From Argyresthia goedartella (Eukaryota; Arthropoda; Insecta; Lepidoptera; Argyresthiidae): a stretch of 64,000 nucleotides of DNA. This document shows positions 20,212 through 31,200 of this stretch, one piece after another. A program made the position numbers and the translations under genes. The notes under the pieces are model-generated. The model did not search any database. It had not been told where the DNA came from and saw only the letters and a program-made list of their open reading frames with translations. Within the stretch, counting starts at the first letter, position 1. Each line of letters starts with the position of its first letter. Location of the stretch: the NCBI GenBank assembly GCA_949825045.1, contig OX463806.1, positions 47,268,208 through 47,332,207 on the forward strand, in the 5' to 3' direction.

Positions 20212-21780
20212 CTACTCAAAAGAAAATAAGGGCCACTTACATATTTCTGTTTTTGAGTAAATTTTTAGATGTAAACTAATTAATAAGTGACTAATTAATG
20301 ATGTCCGGCCTCCTTCAATATCCAACCTCTTTAATGCTGGTGTTTAAGTCTTACAGCTGACCAGAAATTGAAGCAAATAAAAAAAACGAGTTTCAGGTCA
20401 AATTCCTTTCAGATGGAATGACAATTTTATTGTGTTAAAAAACTATTTCTGTCCATCTTTTGCTTCTTTTAACATATTTTGTTAATAATGCCACGTCAAC
20501 GAAGGCATATGGATACCATTACTGCCACCAGAGCCGTTACATTGATTGCTGAAGGTCATTCACAGCGGTCTGTAGCTTTGTCGTTGGGTTTCTCTCGCCG
20601 AGCCATCCACAATGTGTGGGATCGGTTCCAAGAGACTGGCAGTGTTGCAAGAAGGCCTGGATCGGGCAGGGTGCGAGCGACTACGGCACAAGAGGATCGC
20701 TACATCCGATTGAGAGCCCGTCGAGAGCGCTCTGTGACGGCACGTAAGTTACAAAATCGCCTACGGTTGACAACGGGGACTCGTGTTAGTGACCAAACGA
20801 TACGTAATCGACTGCATGAAGACCAGCAAAGGTCCAGATGCCGAGTAGTACGAATTCCTTTATCTAAGGTTCAACGTGGAAATCGTTTAAGTTTTTGCCG
20901 CGAACATTCAGATTGGAGCATGAATCAATGGGGTATGGTGCTCTTCACAGATGAGTGTAAAGTGAAGCTTTGTAGTGATGATCGGCGGATTAGAGTATGG
21001 AGACGACAGGGTGAGAGATTTTCCGATGTCTGCATCAAGGAAATTGACCGCTTTGGAGGTCCTAGTGTGATGGTTTGGGCTGGGATTAGCTTACAAGGCA
21101 AAACTGAGCTGGTTTTCTTAAACCAAGGCACAGTAACTGCACAAAGGTACATCGATGAAGTCATCAGGCCTCATGTGATTCCATTCTCACAGAGAGTGGG
21201 GCCAGGGTTCTGGTTAATGCATGACAATGCCCGCCCACACACAGCTCGGGCCACTCAGACTGTACTGGATGACTCCCATATCCGTGTCCTACCATGGCCA
21301 GCGTATAGTCCGGATTTAAATCCAATAGAGCATATGTGGGACCAATTAAAACGAAGGGTTAGGGAGCATGAGCAAGAGATTCACAACCAGCAACAGCTTA
21401 TGGATGCTCTGAAACGTGCGTGGGAAGAGATACCTGATGAAAACATCAGAAACTTAATCGAGAGTATGCATTCAAGGCTCCAGGAGTGTGAAAACAGGAG
21501 AGGAGGACACAGCCGTTACTAAACCATTAAAAAAAACAGCTTGTGTCAGTTTTTGTTTTGTTTTGCAAAGAGTTTCTGTTTAGTTTTTGCTGTTGACAAT
21601 GGACTAATCTCATGTTAATTGAAATAAGTGAAACAATTGACTACACAATTAAATGGTTATTAGCATAAGTTAAAACAAAAGCCTTGTGTAAATGTTATTT
21701 TAATAAATATACATTACTGTTTACTATATTTTTCACGTAGCAATCAAAATACTTAGTGGCCCCTATTTTATTTTGAGTAG
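20212..21780 (+). mobile_element. Intact Tc1-like DNA transposon
   Basis: The ends ctactcaaaagaaaataagg and ccctattttattttgagtag are imperfect inverted repeats of about 28 bp. TA flanks both ends (20210-20211 and 21781-21782). The 1569-bp element carries one intact transposase gene with a few hundred bp of non-coding sequence each side. Confidence 0.93.
20488..21522 (+). CDS. Tc1-like transposase, DD34E, 344 aa, intact
   Basis: This is a cut-and-paste transposase. The N-terminal helix-turn-helix region (about residues 10-110) has the SQRSVALSLGFSRRAIHNVW repeat-recognition motif. The DDE catalytic core follows: D155 (LFTDECKV), D246 (LMHDNARPHTA) and E281 (SPDLNPIEHMW), with 34 residues between the last two, the classical Tc1 spacing. 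The start is ATG at 20488; the TTG three codons upstream is not needed. There are no stops or frameshifts, so the element may be active or very recently so. Confidence 0.95.
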   Translation: MPRQRRHMDTITATRAVTLIAEGHSQRSVALSLGFSRRAIHNVWDRFQETGSVARRPGSGRVRATTAQEDRYIRLRARRERSVTARKLQNRLRLTTGTRVSDQTIRNRLHEDQQRSRCRVVRIPLSKVQRGNRLSFCREHSDWSMNQWGMVLFTDECKVKLCSDDRRIRVWRRQGERFSDVCIKEIDRFGGPSVMVWAGISLQGKTELVFLNQGTVTAQRYIDEVIRPHVIPFSQRVGPGFWLMHDNARPHTARATQTVLDDSHIRVLPWPAYSPDLNPIEHMWDQLKRRVREHEQEIHNQQQLMDALKRAWEEIPDENIRNLIESMHSRLQECENRRGGHSRY

Positions 21781-21782
21781 TA

Positions 21783-22503
21783 TAGATTTGTAACAATGTT
21801 TTTATGTTAACTGACAAAAATCCAACAATTCCTTTTTATTTTTTATAATGATTATTTTTGCAATATTTGTATTAGCTAAACACAACCAATTTTTCAAGGA
21901 AATCTAAAAAACATTCTATGGGCGTTTGACTGAAATTATTACTTTTGTAACTTATTACATCTGTGGTTGATCCTCTATCGAGGTTACTTTCAAAATGCGC
22001 CAGCAAAACGTGATAAAAATAAAGGTGGGTTTTTCTCTTCAATTTGGTTCGGAAGACCTAATTTCAATATTTTATGAGCCACCGTTATAAATGATATCTC
22101 AAAAGATAAACTCAAACTCAAACTCAAATAACGTTTTGCAAGTAGGCAAAATAATGCACTTTTACAAGTCAAACACTTAAACAAATCAAATATGATCAAC
22201 TAAACTAATGAGTACCTAACTGATTATGGTTTGAGTTTGTAAAAGGAATTTTCTCCTTCAAGTGGTGATTCATGGCTGAATCTCGTACAGGAAAAAGAAA
22301 CTCCATTAACTCTACCAGTGCTTCGGAAATACGCCCGTCAGAGAAAATAGCACCAACAATTCTAAGGGGAAGTAATTTTTTTCACTTTCGTTATATATAT
22401 CTATTTTTTATTACACAATGTAAGATATAAAAATTATCTAATCTAATGACAATATTATAACATCGTATCCATAAGTGCCAATAAGATGTCTCAAAATAAC
22501 AAT
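21783..22503. other. AT-rich spacer with LINE 3'-end fragment
   Basis: 21820-21930 matches the 3' untranslated end of the LINE at 28213-30022 (tttgtattagctaaacacaa then aaatctaaaaa), plus orientation. No gene. Confidence 0.5.
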
Positions 22504-22663
22504 CTAACAAAATAAATAAATAAGAACAAAGACAAGCTGTAATGAACATAACTTATGAGAAACCAGACTGGACCAGTCCCCCCCAAGCAGCACCCGTTCA
22601 CGAGTATTACTTGTGCCCCAGCCATCACCCCCCTCGCCATATTTGAGGGAGGGGAGCATCCCG
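22504..22663 (-). CDS. Candidate terminal exon of second host gene
   Basis: The acceptor cagctctgtgtag precedes CGGGATGCTC. The frame encodes GMLPSLKYGEGGDGWGTS and RERVLLGGDWSSLVSHK, then a hydrophobic tail to a TAG. Its first base fits the two bases (GG) left by the exon at 28074-28203. No homology was recognised and the C-terminal tail is AT-rich. It could be an accidental open frame. Confidence 0.25.
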
Positions 22664-23129
22664 CTACACAGAGCTGCCGCAAGAAAAGATATTTTAGTGA
22701 GCATGACCATAAACTCTGGTTTCTTGGTAACATACTTGTATTCTACGTTAAAACGAATAAATTGTTATGAGTACGCCTATATAGCACTTTTGTACACTTC
22801 ATTATATTACCAGACTATTAACCTCTTGAATACCACCTTAGCTAACGCCACTTTTCCGTTAGAGGTTTTAAATTTTATTACCATGGCATAAGGTTCAAAA
22901 TTGCGACCAGTCCTAACTACCCTAGGTTTTTGAGAAGTGAAATTATATTATTGCATTTTTAAAAGTAAGGTTAAATTATAATTATCATTATCCTGGAGCT
23001 TGGGGCATTGAGGCCAAGCAGTTTTGTCTTTAACATAGTCATTAATAGTGTAATGGGCTTTGTAACGGAGAGAATCGCGGGAATTCATATTATATATGGA
23101 ATGAATTGCCTCTTCTGTAGCACAAATAC
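22664..23129. other. AT-rich spacer, nothing seen
   Basis: No frame, repeat or RNA gene is recognisable. Confidence 0.4.
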
Positions 23130-23850
23130 TGATTGTATATCTGTGGCTTTACATTTTTTACCCATCACATAATGTCATATGACATAATGCTGTGAAAGTA
23201 ACTTGCAGTGGCTTCATCAGTAAACTGTCTAATTTTTCGTACAGCAAAAGCTGCAGAACTCAATCTTCATGCTATATACGATGTATGAGGAACCCATTGC
23301 AATTGTGATTAATACCCAAGAATTCAGTGACTGTACCAGGTCTAAAGGCTCGTCATTCATTAAAATATTTGGAGTGGAATCCCTTTTGACATTGGGTAGC
23401 GAGAATTTCACACATTTGTTTTTTTTTTAGAGTTTGTTTGTGTGTTTGTACGCTAAATTATTGGTAGTAAACCACTTAAAAACTAGCTTGATTGCTTTGT
23501 TAATCTTATCAATCTTAAAAATGAGTTAAGTGTCATCAGCAAACAAAACAATATCACATATTTTTTTTTACAAAAAAGGCAAGATCGTTATTATAAACCA
23601 ATAACTAAAATTGACCCAATATTGAACCTTGAGGGACACCCATTGAGATGAGAGATCCAGATGAGTTTTCTCTCTGTTCACATTAACTTTCTGGATTCTA
23701 TTACTAAGATAAGAGAAGACAAGTTCGACAGCTTTCCCCTGAACTCCGTAATGCTGTTATTTACAAATTAACGTTTCGTGACTAATGCAATCAAATGCTT
23801 TGGAAAGGTCACAGAAGACACCAATTGCATCTTGTGACCTCTCTCAAGCA
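23130..23850 (-). mobile_element. Decayed LINE reverse transcriptase fragment
   Basis: Minus-strand pieces match the LINE at 28213-30022: a KFSLPNVKRDS segment near 23400, an antisense match to the palm domain at 23620-23660, and an antisense match to VFCDLSKAFD near 23815. Many stops and frameshifts. Confidence 0.7.
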
Positions 23851-24639
23851 TCAAATATATTATTTAAGAACTTTATCCCTGCATTTGCAGATTTGAATGT
23901 CTTTGAATATTGTTTTATGTACTCTAAAAATTTAATATCATGGGCGTTTATATATCTTTGTGAATATAATCCATACAATTTGTTCCTGTTTTTATAAATA
24001 CTAGTTGTATACCAGTCGATGCTGCCTCTACATGTTTTTAATTTAAATATATCATCAAACTTTTCTCAATCACATATAGCAATAGCCAAGCAAGTTTTAA
24101 AGCCGTTTGAACACAAAAACCTCCATTTTATTTAATGCAGTCAAAAAGCCTTGCTTAATAGCAGAATTGATGTTCCATCACTTCAAAGGTATGTAAAAAC
24201 CAAGTTACTGATGTTATTTGCTTTTTCAAGTTACAAGAATAAATTTTGTTAGATTACTTAAACAGTATTTAATTAGAAATGATGGAAAAAGAAAACAATT
24301 ATTACATATTAATACATTTGTCCTTGGCTGCGGCGATGGGCTAGCCTCCTGTTACGTAAAATGGAGTAGTGAAAATTGGCTTAACGGGGGCGGGTATGTG
24401 CCTTTGCCTTTGGGAAAAGACGTGACGTGTATGGATGTAAGTTAAAACAAGCATAAAGTGTATGAGGAAATAAACACCTGGAAAATTATTATATCGGCAA
24501 AAATATATGTTACGAAAAATACGGATTGAGAAATTGATGCGTAGGAAAATATATGTCTGGCAAAAAGGAACACCGAAAAATTTTCAAGGAAAATATTATT
24601 TCGGAAAATGTATCTCTAAACACTCTGAGACGTGGTGCT

Positions 24640-25140
24640 TGTACCGCAAACAAATTCGCACATTAGACAAATTGCCTACGCGATATTATGAACATCAAAC
24701 GGTCGGATCGTGTGAAAAACACTGATGTACCTACTCCAACGGGTGAATGTCCGCGGCTTAGAAGCGTATCTGATGAGGTGACAGCTACGGAGTGGACATG
24801 TAACCCAAATGGACGAGGAGAGAGTGGCAAATCGCATCATTTACTCTGAACTGCACAGGAAGGCAAGCGGAGATAAGGCTGCCAACTCCTCAGAGTTTTG
24901 GATGTTCAGAAGAGACACATGAAGAAATGCAACATTGAGCCCTCCTCGTGGGAGAGTCAAAAAGGGAATTGTCTAAAATGGTGGCGTTTGGTGCAAAAAA
25001 GCGTTTACTGCTTCGAATCCCAAAGACGGGTTGACTTGGACGCGAAGCGCGACCAACTGAAGGCTGGACAACTAGCAGCCATTGTATACAATTAGGTGGA
25101 TGGCATGCAAACTTGCACCGCATCCCACGTAGAACATTTT
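24640..25140 (+). mobile_element. 3' fragment of a different LINE family
   Basis: Broken plus-strand frames contain DEERVANRIIYSELHR, VQKRHMKKCNIEPSSWES and VDLDAKRDQLKAGQ, typical of the C-terminus of lepidopteran LINE polyproteins. Stops and frameshifts are present and no RT core remains. Confidence 0.6.
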
Positions 25141-27129
25141 GAGGTTATATCTATATAATTTATCCTTTAATGGAGCTGTCACTAATTCAAAAAAAGCAAT
25201 GAAACTTCGTTTCAGTATAGTCACTAAATGTTCCCTGTCTCAATCGCTCTAGGCGAAGAATCGTTATAGAGAAATCGATTAGCCCGAATATTTGGAGGTT
25301 ATATTCAAACTTTTACATGTTTATTCTCTAATGGGGCTGTAACTAATTCAAAGAGCAACGAACCTTATATTATATATTAATATAAAAAATCAAAAACACA
25401 TCAATAAAATAAAAAAATAAACCATCATATCATCCTATAAATTAACATGGATTCACACAGATATATAATACCTGTTTTTAATTCATCATAAAAAATACAC
25501 AGAGAAATAATACATTATCGTTTTAGTTGGTGCCTAGTATCACGTAAATGAAGGTGTTTAAGTTTCTTTACAAACATATTAAATAACATTTATAAAATGT
25601 GAAATTACCGTGGTCATATCGTGGTATCGGCGTATCCGATCCATTTTCCTAAAGCTTACTCAGTTTAACCTAAGTTTCGATTCTTAACCCATAACGAGCA
25701 TTCTGTAGCTCTCATTTTATCACACTGATTACTGCCACAATGAACTCTGGGAAGTGAGACTTATCGTAAAATTTGGGTGATCAACCCATTTGTTAGTCAA
25801 AACTCCTCAACCTTGGTATCCTTTCTGTTTTAATCTAAATCTAACTCTATTTACACTAATGCCACACTAAGCCACGTAGTCATCGTAGCTCCTGGCCAAA
25901 ATAAAGTTAAGCCTTCCCTTCCACCGTGGACACGTCAGTTCAAACTATGACAAGACATTAACAGGCGCTGTATTTCTACACCCTTTATCCACATACATAC
26001 ATGGGCATATCAGGTCACCTATTCTCGTATACCTGTAACAAGCTAGAGTTGCTACGGTTTTAATAAATAGCCTGCAATTGTCTCTCTTGACTATAAGGAT
26101 AAGCGCTCTCTATTTTCTATTGCTATTCCTATCTTTTATTGATGTACCGTACCGTAAACCTTTCTTTAAACATATTAATTATGATAGTTTACAAAATTCA
26201 AACTCTCTATGACTTTTTTGTATACATATTATATAAATTATACTATATAAATATTGAATATTAATAATAATAATACCTTGGATACTAATTACATAAATTA
26301 AGTTAGAAGTGCCATCAGTCCGAAAAGTTTTCTTCCTTCATATAATTATCAGGAAACACAAAGACACTTCATTATGATCCCTTGCTGCCAAACAAAAGAC
26401 CCACAGATCTTGTATGCCCAAGGCAACCTTTTAAAACGTTTTTTATCAATCGTTATCAATCGGAATCTACGGTTTCTTACCCTATCTTTTGAGGAAACCG
26501 AAAGTCTGCATAACCATTGCTCCCAGTTAACCATTATCGACAATAATTTCGTATATAACACAGTCACACTCACTACAAACCACGCTAACTTCACACACAC
26601 AGTACACATCTACCTTCATTTAGACTACACATTATCCAAACCCCCAAAGAAAAATTACATAGAGATCTTACCACAGTTTTACTGATCAGTGATCGCCGTC
26701 AACCAATAAATTAAATGCTGTTAAACTGAGTGATTCTGTGTCCCCACAACACATGTTTACACAGGTACAAAAACATAAAGTAAGCTACTTCATCTTAAGA
26801 ACTATGTTTAAATGTTTGTAATTGTTTACCATGTTTTTAATGTACTAAAATTGTCTTTGAAAGTGAGATTTAAAAAATATTAAAATAATAATACGAAAAA
26901 AAAATACGCTCGTCCGTTACCGCTCAACATAACCATGAAGATTATTAAGAGTAACCCGGGGCATTACTCAGTGTTCTGAAACATGCCCCGCGACATTTTA
27001 CCATAGTATTATCGTCACACAACGTCAACAACAATGTCAACGTTAATTTCGTACGTTGCAGCTTGGTTAAAGCGACATGTTGGGAGTAATTTTGTCCCTT
27101 GTTTATCTGAGCCTTTACGTATAAAAAGA
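25141..27129. other. AT-rich sequence, no gene supported
   Basis: A short minus-strand frame at 25868-25945 (encoding PRWKGRLNFILARSYDDYVA, then TAG) is exon-like but its phase does not fit the neighbouring host exons, so it stays unassigned. Nothing else is recognisable. Confidence 0.4.
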
Positions 27130-27760
27130 CGGTATTCTCATCTCATGCCACCATATTTCTGAATATCGCAAAGAGTTGGGGTGGCTTCCAATTCGTCGTC
27201 GCCGAGACACTCATAGTCTCTCTTATATTTTCAATATATTTAAAAATCCGCGCTAGCCCAGGTACCTTCGAGACCGCTTTGAGTATCTCTTTTCAGGAGA
27301 TCGGCACCGGAGATCTCACATGGTCTCACTCTTAGCCACTCCAAGGCATAGCACCTCGGCATATGAGCACTCATTCGACTGTGGAACGCACACGGACACA
27401 CATATATATATAAGAGACCTTCCCACTCTTGTCTCTTTCAAAAGCCGGGTAAAAGAGCACTTCCTCTCTCTTTCGTGAGAGTTATATATAGTATGTATAT
27501 CATTATAATATATAAACTATATTTGCAGGTATATGTATGTTTTGTATTTAGTAGTCTTGTTTATAAGTATTTTATTTTCCTTATTTTATATTATATGTAT
27601 TTTAGTATAGATTAGATATTAGATATTGTACACTGCCTAACCTTTCATGATACATTTCGCTTTCATGCCTAGGTTTGCTGGAAGAAATCTCTTTTTAGAG
27701 ATAAGCTCGCCTTTGTACATATGATTTCTCCTAATGTAACCTTTTAAATTAATCAGTGAA
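27130..27760 (+). mobile_element. LINE 3' end, C-terminus plus 3' untranslated region
   Basis: Broken frames include YLRDRFEYLFSGDRHRRSH and TPRHSTSAYEHSFDCGTH, then DLPTLVSF and an SRVKEHF-like end, as in LINE C-termini. These are followed by a 3' region with ggaagaaatctctttttaga and ctcgcctttgtacata. Confidence 0.55.
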
Positions 27761-27884
27761 CTATTCACGGTGCATTCTTCCTTCCACCCCTGACCACCGC
27801 ACCACTACACCGCACCGCCTGGACCCGGGTAATTGTTGCCCCCCCCGTTGCGTCTCCGGGCCTCACGAAGCGTGACAAGGTACG

Positions 27885-27950
27885 TAGTCAACACCGGGAT
27901 TCGAACCTGCCTCTCCTGTGTGATAGGAGAGGGTACAATCACTAGACCAT
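27885..27950 (-). mobile_element. tRNA-derived SINE head
   Basis: On the minus strand there is an A-box-like tggtctagtgatt, a stem, then a B-box ggttcgaatcccggtg. Too diverged in the acceptor arm to be a working tRNA gene. Confidence 0.55.
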
Positions 27951-28073
27951 ATATGTGTGTGCAATAAATAATTATGAATTATGAATAAAAAAATAGGGCT
28001 TAAAGTCGGTTTTTAAAGTTTTTAACTTGGTGAATTATCTTATCAATAATCATCATCATCAGAAGTGTCTTAC

Positions 28074-28203
28074 CCAGGACACGACGGGGCACGCACCATC
28101 TCGCAGGCGTGGGGACTGACGTCGTTGGCTGAGGCGCGCCACTCTCGCTTCTCCGGACCATCCGCTCCGGAGGTCTCGTATACGTCACTGTCGATAGACT
28201 CGT
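28074..28203 (-). CDS. Exon V of second host gene
   Basis: The acceptor ccacattttgtgcag and donor CCTGG|gtaaga bound this exon. It encodes ESIDSDVYETSGADGPEKRE and WRASANDVSPHACEMVRAP, acidic then mixed. Its first two bases complete an Asp codon with the single G left by the exon ending in the RSYR codons (34256-34374). No family was recognised. Confidence 0.6.
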
Positions 28204-31200
28204 CTGCACAAAATGTGGAAATATCATGAGGACATTGTCAAAACGTTTAAATTACTTAACTTAAAAAATACGGAAGACCTGTGGGGTATATCAGTCAAAG
28301 TCATTGGTTCAGTAATTCTAGTTATAGCCCCACACTTAGCTTATATATTCAATAAATGTGTTGACGATGGGGCTTTTCCAGACCTCATGAAACACAGTAA
28401 ACTTATACCGCTGTTCAAATCGGGAGATAAGGGCGATCCTTCAAATTTCAGACCAATATCTGTTCTTCCAACACTAAGTAAAATATTTGAAAAGATTATA
28501 CTCAATCAAATGCTCTCACACTTCAACCGTACAAAACAACTCCACGCTAAACAATTTGGTTTCACTAGGGGTAAATCGACTACGGATGCAGGTATTACCC
28601 TTGTATCTCATATTTATTCTGCATGGGAGGCCGCACTGGATGCTATCGGAGTTTTTTGCGACCTGTCGAAGGCGTTTGATTGTGTTGATCATAATACGCT
28701 ATTAATTAAATGAAATCATTACGGAGTTAGAAATAAAGCGTTGGATCTACTAAGATCATACCTAAGCAATAGAATTCAAAAGGCAGAAGTTAACGGCGTA
28801 AAATCTGATGGATCGGGTGTTAAAATTGGCGTTCCACAAGGTTCTATATTAGGCCCTTTCTTATTCCTGGTATATATTAATGATCTGCCTTTCATGGTGG
28901 AGAAATTAACTGACATAGTGTTGTTTGCTGATGATACTTCAATGGTCTTCAAAATTGAAAGACAAAAAGGAGATTTTGATGATGTTAATGGTGTATTGTC
29001 TTTAACCTTGAATTGGTTCACAGTTAATAATTTATTGTTAAACGCTGGTAAAACCAAGTGTATCAAATTCTCACTTCCAAATGTCAGGCAAGTTGAGACC
29101 AGTTTGGTGTTAGACAACAGCACGTTAGAATTGGTAAATGATACGAAGTTTCTTGGAATAACCATTGATAGCAAATTGCAGTGGGGACCCCACATAGATA
29201 AATTGGCTGGTAAATTAAGTTCTGCGGCTTACGCTGTTAGGAACATCAGACAAAGCACGGATGTGGCTACATCTAGGCTAGTATATTTTAGTTACTTTCA
29301 TAGTGTGATGTCCTATGGTATCTTGTTGTGGGGGAAAGCAGCGGATATTCAAACTATTTTTATTTTACAGAAAAGAGCTATTCGAGCAATTTATAATTTA
29401 AAACGAACAGACTCCTTAAGAGAGCTTTTTAAAGAAATTGACATACTAACAGTAGCTAGTCAATTTATTTTCGAAAATATAATGTATGTAGCAAGAACCT
29501 TACAATATTTTCCAAACTTAGCGACAGCTGTAATGTTAACCTAAGAAATAATCACAGACTATGTGCGCCCCGTTTTAGACTCGCGAAGGTTAGCAATTCT
29601 TTCAAGGGTCAGTGCATTCTCTACTACAATAGGATACCTCTGGAGATTTTGAAATTGCCATTTGAGCAATTTAAAAAGCATGTTAAAGCGACTTTGTCGA
29701 AAAAGGGATATTACAATGTTCAAGATTACTTAAATGACAGGACTGTATGGGGTTAATCTGGCTCAACACAGACCTTGCTGTTAATAATTTTGTAATTATT
29801 TATTCCTGCTTATTAATCATAACAATTAAATTTTTAATATTTGTATTAGTTAAGCACAACCTATTTTTAAAAGAGATCTAAAAATAAATCTGTGGGAGTT
29901 TCTACGCCCTTCTTCTCCCACAGTGGTCCAATGTAGAGAAGAGGCAAAAAATGACGTTTGCTAAGTATATGTAAATATCTACAGTAATAAAGTACTTTGA
30001 CTATTGACTATTGACTATTGACATGCTAAGCCATTGTTAAGAAAATATTATTTTATTCTGTCCTGTTCTAGGTCGGATAGCCTAAGGTTGTATGTATTCG
30101 ATGTAGCGGTGTAGAATAATGCTAGGAAATAGAAACATGTATACCTACCTAACGAAAGGGGAACAAAACCAACTGATATATTAAAATTGTATGACCCAGT
30201 GTACAACTATAAACTGCATGGGTAAACGATTACATTGTAGCGTAATAGCTCGTTTAAGAAGTAGGTTCGCTTAAGACCCGGTGCACAACTATAACAGCGT
30301 AGGTACAATCGAACCAACTGAATCATGACCCACTTGCCTGATAATTAGTTTGAAACTTTCAAACTTGTAAGATCTATCTATCTGTCAGTGTCTAATCAAA
30401 TGATAACAAGTTCGTTACCAAGGAAATAAACTGTTTAATATTTATGCTTCGGAAACGCATCGGTTTTTGTTGCGCGAATCGATCGCGAGTAATCGGCACA
30501 TCACTAGCGAAAACGGAACTAGCAGCTGTCACTCGTACCGGAACGAGATGTAAAATTGGAGGCTAAAGAGTCTTGTCTCGTCGGAGAGAACAACATGGCT
30601 GCTCGGGCACCGTGGCATTGATGGTATTTCGGTGTACCAATTACTAAATACAGGCGTCGGGCCTGGTCGGAGTGTTAATCATCTACATCGTCGGGAAATA
30701 AGTAGATTCGCGTCAGCGGTCAAGTGAGCCGTGTCGTGATTGAAAATCACGATAGATTGGACAACGTCGTATCGGTAGCGGCGACTCCACGTGACGGCAG
30801 GCAGCACGCCGTCGGCAGCGACGGCAAGTGTTCGATTCCATCTCCCATTCCAAAACTGTCTCCTCTCCCGCATTCCCCCCATCGAATCGAGCCTTCGATC
30901 TCCTGTCTACGGTGACAAGGTCAGTAAAAATTCATTCACTTCTTTTCTCTCACGTGTTGGCAAAGGCACACCCCCTTCGGATTCCACGCCGTTCGGTAGG
31001 CGTGGTAATTATACATAAACCTTTAAGCGAATTTCGACCTACTTGCATTTAAGGGGTTTAGCCATCGATAGTGGGTTTAGCAAAATAAGCTTATGGTGGG
31101 TCATGATTCAGATGGTTCGATTGTACATTGTATAAGGTATGGCTGGCTGTCAAAAATAACCCTGAGGTTTTTCGCTTTATCAGTAAGCTCTATTGTGATG

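Noticed and set aside
20479..20487. Transposase start at 20479
   Set aside because: The codon is TTG; the first ATG is at 20488, giving 344 residues.
25868..25945. Possible terminal exon of the second host gene
   Set aside because: The phase would introduce a stop after joining the 28074 exon, and no other exon bridges the gap.
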